Made by a program: the position numbers and the translations under genes. A DNA stretch of 64,000 bases from AP-15 sp963799085 (lineage in GTDB: Bacteria; Pseudomonadota; Alphaproteobacteria; ATCC43930; CGMCC-115725). The DNA lies in NCBI GenBank assembly GCA_963799085.1, contig CAWCWA010000021.1:62001-126000 (forward strand). The letters are read 5' to 3'. A model generated the notes under the pieces. That model did no database searches, was not told where the DNA came from, and saw only the letters and a list, made by a program, of their open reading frames with translations. Shown piece after piece: positions 57,549-64,000 of this stretch (its first letter is position 1; each line of letters starts with the position of its first letter).

Positions 57549-58074
57549 CTACCGCGAATACATTTGACAAGGAGAAACACGGTGTGCGTTCGTGACCCTC
57601 TCAGGGCGAACGGCGCGGGCGACCGCGCCGCCTTGGCCGGGTTGCGGGGTCGGCGAGTTGTCCTGGGATCGTTTGCGCCCGCTGCCGAGGCCAATTTGCC
57701 TTGCCATCGCCGAGCGTCGCTCGGAATAGGCCGGGGCGGTGATCGGGTGGTCGGCTGGCAATTTTCCAGCGAAGGCGATATTGCTCAGGGGTCAGACCAT
57801 GTCCGACGCTGAGATGGCGGCGGATCGTCTGGCCGTGGAAACCACGTTCGAGGCAGACCACGTAATCGCGACGCACCGATTGCCTCACCGACACCGCTGG
57901 CACGAGAGGCTCTTCCAGCAACACCTCACGGCCGAGGCCGCTAAGCGAGCGATGCACCTCTGCAATCAGGCCGGCGAGCTGATTGGCGTCGATCCGGTTT
58001 TGCACGACATAGCTGCGTACGATCCGCGTCACCAAGTTGAGATCAATCTTATGTGCACTGCTGGCATCGGCCAT
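57549..58074 (-). pseudogene. MucR/Ros-family zinc-finger regulator, one frameshift
   Basis: This is the alphaproteobacterial MucR type. It has an N-terminal helical oligomerisation region (DLNLVTRIVRSYVVQN), then a single zinc finger (DYVVCLERGFHGQTIRRHLS, VGHGLTPEQYRLRW) with Cys, His and His ligands. The family continues PADHPITAPAYSERRSAMAR, then QIGLGSGRK, which here is in another frame from about 57762. MucR proteins are nucleoid-associated silencers of horizontally acquired DNA. The position inside an IS-rich island is apt. The extended, low-complexity C-terminus is unusual. Confidence 0.72.
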
Positions 58075-58543
58075 ATCGTTTGTTCCCCACGCTCTGATCG
58101 GGCTCTATGTAATCGACAGAGACTCGTTTGCAATTTTGCCATGCACAAAATATTTCGGACTTGCTGCTTTTCTGTACTCCTACACACCGAAGCGAAGGTG
58201 CAGGCATGATCTACTATTGTGCTCCCAGTTCGAAGGTCCGGCGCCGCACAAGCCCGAGCTAAATGGGCCGCTAGGAGGGGTCCATAGGGCCTTGCCCCTC
58301 GTATTGTCGCGCGGATTGTCCAGGCACACAACGGCCAGCACACCCTCCGGGGGCATGCCCGGGCGTGCCGGCGGCGGGGCTCCGGCGGCCGCACTGCGAC
58401 TCATACGGAAAGTACTCTTTATCTGAGACGGACGTGCAACGGTCGGGTCGTGTCTCGGATGTGGTTGGAAATTGAGGGCGGCGTAATCTCCTGATTGGAG
58501 TTGCACCCAAAAGGCGGCCTGCCAGCCGCCAGGAGATCACGCC
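58075..58543. other. Region between mucR and the IS256 remnant
   Basis: The first 120 bases are AT-rich and should hold the mucR promoter. A TTGCAA-N16-TACATA arrangement can be read on the minus strand. The rest contains short frames only. None is convincing. Confidence 0.35.
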
Positions 58544-58950
58544 ATGGACGAGACTACCGCAAGGACGCAGCCGCGGCCATTTGGTGGTGAGGATTGGTTC
58601 GACCCACTGGAAGGGGCGGTTCGCGAGCGAATTCGTGGCGTCATCGAGGAGATGCTGGAGGCCGGAACTGGAAGCGGCCCTGCAGCGCCGCCGCTATGCC
58701 CGTCGGGGCGCCGCGCAAGGGCATCGTCACGGCCATCGTGAGCGCCAACTGATCGGCACGTTCGGGCCGGTCACGGTGTCGGCGCCGCGCGCGCGTCTCG
58801 CCGGGGCGGATGGCCGGACGTCGGAGTGGCGCAACTGCACGATTGCGGCCTACAAGCGGCTGACCCGGCGCGCCGAGGCGCTGATCGCCGCCACATATCT
58901 TGCGGGCACCAATACGCGGCGGGTGCGCCAAGCGCTGGCGGCGCCGCGCG
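58544..58950 (+). pseudogene. IS256-family transposase, N-terminal remnant
   Basis: The start MDETTARTQPRPFGGEDWFD continues through VRERIRGVIEEMLEA, then, one base out of frame, LEAALQRRRYARRG, GTFGPVTVSAPRARL and LIAATYLAGTNTRRVRQALA. This is the first third of a Mutator-type (IS256) transposase. The DDE catalytic part is absent. The junction with following DNA is near 58950, just before the IS110 element. Confidence 0.75.
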
Positions 58951-59088
58951 CGGACCGCTCGCAGAGATGCTATGGGGCGAGCGGCGAGTGAAACGGCATC
59001 ATCGTCGCTGCAACGAAACCGACGCGGTGCCCCATGCCGCAGCCAAACGACTTGAGCAGGTCGCTCACCGCTCTGGACGAGGATAGCA

Positions 59089-60522
59089 GTGATCGAGATG
59101 AGCCAATCGAGTTGGCTCGTCGCCGGTATCGTTCCTGGAGCCGAACGTCATCCACTGAAGAAGCTGGCGCCCGATGAGGAGGCGCTGCTGCGTCTGCTGG
59201 AGCGCTGGCGGGATGAAGCGACGAAAGCCGGCGGCACGATCGCTCGGATTGTGGTCGCCCCCTGTTCGAGCCAGGGGCAGGCCTTCGAGGCTGGGCGCGA
59301 CGGTTTCTGGCTGGCTCGTTGGCTCCGCGGGCGCGGCCTTGAAGCCTTTGTGATGCATCCGAACAGCGTTGCCGTGTCGCGCGAACATCGTCGGGCGAAG
59401 ACGGACCGGCTCGACACCGAGCTATTGAAGCGGGCGTTTCTCGGCTGGCTTCGCGGGGAAGGCGACCATTGCGGCATGGCCGCGATCCCGACCCTTGAAG
59501 AGGAGGACGCCAAACGGCCGAGCCGCGAGCGTGAGAACCTGGTCGACGAGCGCACGCGCATCGGCAACCGGATCAAGGCGACGCGCGCGCGCCTCGGTAT
59601 TCGCGGCTTCAAACCGACCTTGCGCACGGCAGCGGAGCGGCTGGAACGCCTGGACACGCCCGAGGGGGCGCCGCTGCCGCCCCGTACGTTGGCCGAGCCG
59701 CGGCGTGAGATGGCACGGCTGCGCCTGCTTGCCGAGCAGATCCGCGAGATCGAGGCAGCACGCTGTGAGCGCTTGCGGCAGCACCCGGACAAAGGCACTC
59801 ATCCGATGGTCCGCCTGCTGGCGCAGATCGTCGGTGTTGGCCTCGCGACCGCCGACCTGCTTGTCCAGGAGGTCCTGTCGCGTAATCTGCGCGACCGCCG
59901 AGCGGTTGCGCGGTACCGCGGGCTGACCGGAACGCCGGATGAGAGCGGCGCGCGCCGGCGGGAGAAGGGACTGGCTCGATCGGGGAACGCGCGGGTGCGC
60001 CGCAGCATGCGGCAATTGGCCTGGCGCTTCCTGATGTTCCAAAAGAACAGCGCCTTGGCCCAGTGGTACCGAGCGCGCACCGCAGATGCTCGCGGCGCCA
60101 CCCGCAAGACCATGATTGTCGCGCTGGCGCGCAAGCTGCTCGTCGCGCTCTGGCGTCTGGTGACGACCGGCGAGGTTCCCGAGGGCATCATCCTGCGTCC
60201 AGCGCTGGGCGCGGCCGGTCGACATCAAAGCTATCCCACGGAATTCGGCGCCCGTCGCCAGGGTCGGCCGGGCGTTGATGACGATCCGAGCGGCGGTGAC
60301 CCGAGGCAGGCATGGCTTGCCCGCCGCCCTAGAGAATGGGCCTGCCGTCTCGGAGCCTTGTCACCGATGCGCATGACTGCATCATGGTTCGGATCCCACC
60401 GGTCCACCGAATACAGGTGTGTCGGCGCAATGTTCGCGCCCAATGGCGAGCTCCCCTCGGATCATCCTGAAAAACATCCACCCCGCGGCTGCGACCGGGA
60501 ACCACGCAGCAATCGCCCTTGA
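59089..60522 (+). CDS. IS110-family transposase with in-frame insert and C-terminal read-through
   Basis: This DEDD-type transposase reads MSQSSWLVAGIVPG, FEAGRDGFWLARWLRGRGLE, REHRRAKTDRLDTELLKRAF, then the transposase-20 domain (LLAQIVGVGLATADLLVQEV, RAVARYRGLTGTPDESG, RRSMRQLAWRFLMFQKNSAL). Family proteins end near VPEGIILRPA (about 60200). Here the frame continues 100 codons into unrelated sequence. Eight extra residues (PCSSQGQA) sit between IARIVVA and FEAGRDG, encoded by a palindromic insert. The true start may be slightly upstream. Confidence 0.82.
   Translation: MIEMSQSSWLVAGIVPGAERHPLKKLAPDEEALLRLLERWRDEATKAGGTIARIVVAPCSSQGQAFEAGRDGFWLARWLRGRGLEAFVMHPNSVAVSREHRRAKTDRLDTELLKRAFLGWLRGEGDHCGMAAIPTLEEEDAKRPSRERENLVDERTRIGNRIKATRARLGIRGFKPTLRTAAERLERLDTPEGAPLPPRTLAEPRREMARLRLLAEQIREIEAARCERLRQHPDKGTHPMVRLLAQIVGVGLATADLLVQEVLSRNLRDRRAVARYRGLTGTPDESGARRREKGLARSGNARVRRSMRQLAWRFLMFQKNSALAQWYRARTADARGATRKTMIVALARKLLVALWRLVTTGEVPEGIILRPALGAAGRHQSYPTEFGARRQGRPGVDDDPSGGDPRQAWLARRPREWACRLGALSPMRMTASWFGSHRSTEYRCVGAMFAPNGELPSDHPEKHPPRGCDREPRSNRP
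59260..59283 (-). repeat. 24-nt palindromic insert in the IS110 transposase (copy F)
   Basis: On the minus strand it reads GGCCTGCCCCTGG... and ends AACAGGGG, the same frame (GCCTGCCCC to GGGG) as copies A-C with a different loop. It is in frame and adds eight residues between VVA and FEAGRDG. Confidence 0.55.
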
Positions 60523-60540
60523 CAACCTAAACCCCATACA

Positions 60541-60563
60541 AGCCCGCCCCCGCGAAGGCGGGG
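60541..60563 (+). repeat. 23-nt palindromic element, copy D
   Basis: It begins AGCCCGCCCCCGCG and ends AAGGCGGGG, differing from copy C by one base. It is flanked by ACA and AGG rather than CAG and G. It lies at the front of the IS481 remnant. Confidence 0.6.
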
Positions 60564-60673
60564 AGGGCATCCTGCCGACCGAAGCCCAGATCGCCGCGCT
60601 CGAAAAAGCCAAAGCCGACAAGGAAGCCCATGGCGAGTTCGAGAGCGAGTGTCCGCGCTACTGCGGCGCGCAG

Positions 60674-60696
60674 AGCCTGCCCCCGCGAAGGCGGGG
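60674..60696 (+). repeat. 23-nt palindromic insert, copy C (in IS481 transposase)
   Basis: It begins AGCCTGCCCCCGCG and ends AAGGCGGGG, preceded by CAG and followed by GATACC. Removal restores CGAQDTFYVGT in the transposase. Confidence 0.75.
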
Positions 60697-60791
60697 GATA
60701 CCTTCTACGTCGGCACCCTGAAGGGGGTGGGACGGATTTATCAGCAGACCGTCATCGACACCTACGCCAAGGTGGCCTTCGCCAAGCTCGG

Positions 60792-60828
60792 AGCCTGTCC
60801 TCGGGCGCGGCGCCGCCGCGACCCGGGG
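60792..60828 (+). repeat. 37-nt palindrome-like insert, copy E (in IS481 transposase)
   Basis: It begins AGCCTGTCCTCGGG and ends GACCCGGGG, followed by GATCGC. It adds 12 residues in frame between AFAKL and DRKTPIT. It may be a longer relative of the 23-nt inserts. Confidence 0.45.
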
Positions 60829-61271
60829 GATCGCAAGACGCCGATCACCGCGGCCGAGATCCGCAACGACCGGGTGGCGCCGTTCTACGACGAGCACGGC
60901 ATCCGGCTGTCGCGCGTGCCGACCGATCGTGGCACCGAGTTCTGCGGCACCCAGAGCCACGAATACGAGCTCTATCTCGCGGTCGAGGACATCGACCACA
61001 CTCGCACCAAGGCAAGGAGCCCGTAAACCAACGGCATCCGCGAGCGCTGTCACCGCACCGTCTTGGACGAGTTCTACCGGGCGGCGTTCCGCAAGAAGAC
61101 TATCGCACGCTCGACGAACCGCAGGCCGACATCGATGCCTGGATTGTCGAAGACAACGAGCAACGGCCGCATCAGGGCCGCTGGTGCTTCGGCAAGACGC
61201 CGATCCAGACCTTCCTTGACGCGCTTCCCCCGGCAAAGGAGAAACTCATGGCCCGCCCCGTCTGCAAGTGA

Positions 61272-61497
61272 TTTCCTTTCGATCTGATCTGAGCAGTCTG
61301 CGTCAACGTATCCGGCCTGTGGGCAATCGCCCCGGCCAAGATGGAGATCCGCGCGCTCTGGTCCTCATAACTCGTTCGGCGTCGAGCGCCATCTCTCGAA
61401 CCAGGTATCCAGAGCACCGGTCGACTGTCAGGCCATCTCGCTTTCACCACCAGCAGATCTCAGGGCCGCGCGGCGCAATTGTGCCGGTTCGGCCGAT
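61272..61497. other. Spacer between IS481 remnant and second IS110 element
   Basis: No gene was recognised. It probably contains the non-coding ends of the two flanking elements. Confidence 0.4.
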
Positions 61498-62532
61498 CTA
61501 TGCCGCGGTCTTGGTCGCGGTGGCGTGGAAATGTTCTCCGCGCCGCAGCACCGCCCAGGCGATGCGCGCCAGCTTGTTGGCCAGTGCCACCACCGCCGCG
61601 TTCTTGTGCATGCGTGCCATCAGCGCCCGCAGCCACGCGCCGAGAGGAGTGGCGCTGTTGGTTATCCCCGGTAACGCGGATCGGGCGCCGTGGATTAGCA
61701 GCTTGCGCAAGTATTTATTGCCTCTCTTGGTGATGCCGACCAGACGTGGTCTCCCGCCGGGCGTGACCTGACGCGGCACCAGATCGAGCCACGCCGCAAG
61801 GTCGCGTCCTCGGGCGAAGGTTTGGCCGTTGCCGATGGCGGCGACCAGAGCTGTGGCATTCAGCACCCCGATCCCCGGAATGGTCGCGAGCCGCCGCGCG
61901 CCCGCATCGCTTCGGGCATGGGCTGTGAACTCGCTGTCGAAAGCGGCGATGCGCCGGTCCAGCTCGCGCCATTCCGCCCGCATGTCATCGATCAGCTGGC
62001 GTACCCGCGGGCGGAGCGAGGCGTCGCTTTCGGGGGCCGGCATCCCCGCAAGGAATTGCTCCAACTTGTATCGCCCTTGCGGGACGGCCCTGCCGCGCTC
62101 GAGCAAGATGGCACGGAGCTGGTTGATCAGGCTGTTCGCTCGCCCACCAGCCGATCCCGGGCTCGATGCAACGTTTGCATGTCGAGCGGCGTATCGGTCT
62201 TCGGTTCGACGAAGCGCATTGTTGGTCGGGTCGCTGCCTCGGCGATGGCTTCGGCATCGCGGTCATCGTTCTTCTGCGCCTTGACATACGGGCGAACGTA
62301 CTCGGGCGACATCAGGCGCACCGTATGCCCCTGCGATGCCAAAAGCCGGCCGAGATGATGCGCGCCGCAGCAAGCCTCCATCGCGATCACGCAGGTGGGC
62401 AAGCGCGACGCCAACTTCACCACGCTGTCGCGGTGCAGACGCCGGCGCAGGACCACCCGGCCCGACGCATCCAATCCCGCGACGGCTGCAGCTGTTCTTG
62501 CCCAGCTCGATCCCCAACACGGCAATCTGCAT
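61498..62532 (-). pseudogene. IS110-family (IS1111-group-like) transposase, two indels
   Basis: It starts MQIAVLGIELGKNSCS. An extra base near 62485 moves to VAGLDASGRVVLRRRLHRDS, VIAMEACCGAHHLGR, VRPYVKAQKNDDRDAEAIAE and RARDRLVGERTALINQL. A second shift near 62110 leads to LLERGRAVPQGRYKLEQFL, ATIPGIGVLNATALVAAIG, ARGRDLAAWLDLVPRQ and GNKYLRKLLIHGARSAL. Both the DEDD and transposase-20 domains are complete. It inserted into an IS1380-family gene. Confidence 0.8.
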
Positions 62533-62599
62533 CGCTCCGCTCCTCCTCTCTCTGGTTGCCCCAGCCTAGGCGGCGGGAAAGAGGGCCGGGCCATCCCAT

Positions 62600-63336
62600 A
62601 ACTTGTAGATCTCCGGATTGGCGAAGGCCGCGTCGCCGCAGAAATAGCGCCGCTTCACGGTGCCGCGATAGCGAACGACCACCGGCTCGAGCACGTCCCG
62701 CCAGCCGGCGGCGCTGTGCACGCTGCCGGACCGCAGAGCGCACCGCTCCAGATCGCCGAGCTGGTTGAACACAAAGAGCGGATGGTAGCAGGTACAGCCG
62801 AAATGGCCGTTATAGGCACTGCCTTCCTGTGCGCCGTAGGTGGGGCTTTCGCTCGAATCCATGTCGAGCACGATCATCTTCGGCGATCGCCGCTGGTGCA
62901 CGCTGTCGATCCAATCGCCAGACAGATCGGCGAGGGTGACCAGGTTCTCTGGCCGCGCCAGCCACTCGGTCTCGAAGCGGCCCATCTGGCTGGCCGAGGC
63001 GGCGGACCCCGTGATCGCTCGGTCGCCGACCACCCAACGCATCGCCGGATCGTGGCACAGCCGCTCGGCGTTGTTCACATCCTCGTAGCCGGCGAGCCGG
63101 CCAAAGACCAACTGCCGCAGCAACCCGACCAACAGATGCCGTCGGTTCTTGCCGGTGCGTGCCTCCGCCAGTCTCTCCCCACCGCTTGTAGTCAGACCAA
63201 GAACCTCGTCCAACTCGCGTAGGCGACTAACCCGCCATCGGAGCTGATCACCGAACCGCGAAACTGGATCAGCAAACGGCGATCAAAATTGAGCCTCAGC
63301 GCCTCGCTTTTCGATTCATCCGTCGGGTCCGCCATC
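62600..63336 (-). pseudogene. IS1380-family transposase, N-terminal half
   Basis: The start MADPTDESKSEALRLNFDRR, then SVISSDGGLVAY, shifts frame near 63215 to RELDEVLGLTTSGGERLAEA, RQLVFGRLAGYEDVNNAERL, MIVLDMDSSESPTYGAQEGS and RYFCGDAAFANPEIYKL. It stops where the IS110 element joins at about 62600. Beyond the start, GAGAATGCGGGT near 63419 (as read on the plus strand) resembles an IS1380 end. Confidence 0.78.
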
Positions 63337-63506
63337 GCCGCCCCGTCAGACCTATGATAACATCCTAAACCTTATATCAGAATCAGAGATCAGGCGCTCA
63401 AAATCACTGTTCTATCCAGAGAATGCGGGTTAAACCATGCCAGCGCGAGAGATGGGACCTGAACGACTAAGGTTTCATCCGAAATTAGTCTAAAATCTGT
63501 TCCTGA

Positions 63507-64000
63507 TTACGCATGATGCTCAGCCAATTTGAGGAGGCGGTATGGCATCGGTGGGGTTCGGACGGCGACATAGCCGAGGTGTCGCATCATGGCGGCGAGA
63601 TCGTAGCGGCGGTTGCAGCGGTACTCGAATTCGGCGAGGTAGCGGGGTACGTGCTTGTCGCGGATGGCGCGGTAAGTGCCAGTGATGGCGCTCTTGATGT
63701 TGCCGAGGGCGGTGTTGACCCACTTGAAGGCGGGGTTCAGGGCGGCCTTGCGACCGGATCCAGTGATGATTGGCTGGTGGACGCAGCCGGCGTTGCCGAC
63801 CCCGGTGAAGCAGCGCAGGCCGTCACTGACAACGGTGCTGGCGGGCTGGAAATTGCGCTGCGCCAAGGTCGCGATTTCGGCCCGGCGGAAACCCTTCACG
63901 CGGCGCAACTTCAAGCGGATTGGCTGGCCCTCTGGTGTGGTTTCGACCGCCGCCACGATCGGCGTCTTGCCAGGCGAACCGCGGCCCCGCTTGCCGCCGT
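63507..64000 (-). CDS. IS1595-family transposase, C-terminal part (runs off the window)
   Basis: The visible frame GGKRGRGSPGKTPIVAAVET continues with LRRVKGFRRAEIATLAQRN, TVVSDGLRCFTGVGNAGCVH, NPAFKWVNTALGNIKSAITG, PRYLAEFEYRCNRRYDL and PYRLLKLAEHHA. Catalytic-type Asp and His residues match ISXO2 transposases. It differs clearly from the copy at 49840-50817, but both end PMPYRLLKLAE and have related termini. The start lies beyond base 64000. Confidence 0.88.
   Translation of the reverse strand, partial: GGKRGRGSPGKTPIVAAVETTPEGQPIRLKLRRVKGFRRAEIATLAQRNFQPASTVVSDGLRCFTGVGNAGCVHQPIITGSGRKAALNPAFKWVNTALGNIKSAITGTYRAIRDKHVPRYLAEFEYRCNRRYDLAAMMRHLGYVAVRTPPMPYRLLKLAEHHA

Larger units (their letters stand above)
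60564..61271 (+). pseudogene. IS481-family transposase remnant with palindromic inserts and a stop
   Basis: The readable protein runs ILPTEAQIAALEKAKADKEA, FESECPRYCGAQ, [insert C], DTFYVGTLKGVGRIYQQTV, TYAKVAFAKL, [insert E], DRKTPITAAEIRNDRVAPF, VPTDRGTEFCG, YLAVEDIDHTRTKARSP. A TAA at 61024-61026 replaces the usual Gln of SPQTNG. It then continues RCHRTVLDEFYRAAFRKK, a frameshift, QADIDAWIVEDNEQRPHQGR and LDALPPAKEKLMA. The N-terminal third is missing. It is inactive. Confidence 0.75.

Noticed and set aside
58037..58426. 130-codon plus-strand frame overlapping the mucR start
   Set aside because: It has no homology-like motif, overlaps the mucR promoter and 5' end, and has a low-complexity tail.

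Overview
The window is GC-rich DNA from an alphaproteobacterium. The supporting genes are a general L-amino-acid aapJQMP operon, a MucR/Ros-type zinc-finger regulator, glnD, a TrxC-type thioredoxin with a zinc ribbon, ECF sigma factors, and a tiny lysine-rich protein type I associate with alphaproteobacteria. A soil or free-living Rhodospirillales- or Hyphomicrobiales-like organism fits, but no rRNA or tRNA was found to place it more closely.

Layout. 1-6.9 kb: the C-terminal part of a type ISP restriction-modification enzyme with a small companion, a persulfide dioxygenase-rhodanese fusion, a ThiE-like protein, an aldo/keto reductase, and wreckage of a SEFIR/TPR gene and a LuxR-type ATPase that stops at a solo IS3-like end. 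7-23 kb: mostly housekeeping genes: two ECF sigma factors (one with its anti-sigma factor), a Rieske oxygenase remnant with a cupin, trxC, glnD, an SDR enzyme, an alpha/beta hydrolase, hsp20-lon and pyrF. 22.7-38.3 kb: aapJQMP, an NHL-repeat protein, a Tat-exported PhoX-like protein, glycogen phosphorylase plus phosphoglucomutase, an amidohydrolase, a LigAB-type ring-opening dioxygenase and an arginine-rich protein. 38.5-43.2 kb: an orphan truncated BrxL, a surface-protein fragment cut by an IS5-type remnant, a complete IS5-family element, and a frameshifted amidohydrolase. 43.4-48.4 kb: an enolase-superfamily enzyme overlapping an Fe3+/polyamine-type ABC importer. 48.4-64 kb: an accessory region with IS3, IS1595, IS5, IS256, IS110 (two), IS481 and IS1380 copies or fragments. 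Between them sit a four-gene translationally coupled operon (unknown - XRE regulator - ImmA/IrrE protease - unknown, cut by IS1595), a HEPN protein gene, a phage-type recombinase and a MucR gene.

Two themes cut across the genes. First, many otherwise well-preserved frames carry single-base indels (type ISP, persulfide dioxygenase, thiE/AKR, sigma/anti-sigma, pyrF, the aapJ signal peptide, immA, HEPN, mucR). Because pyrF and aapJ are affected, residual assembly or sequencing indels are at least as likely as real decay. Second, several transposase genes carry a short palindromic insert beginning AGCCTGCCCC and ending GGGG. Three inserts are exactly 23 nt, each sits between CAG and G, and removing each one restores the transposase frame. 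This looks like a miniature palindromic element that targets mobile-element coding sequence and is the most unusual signal here.
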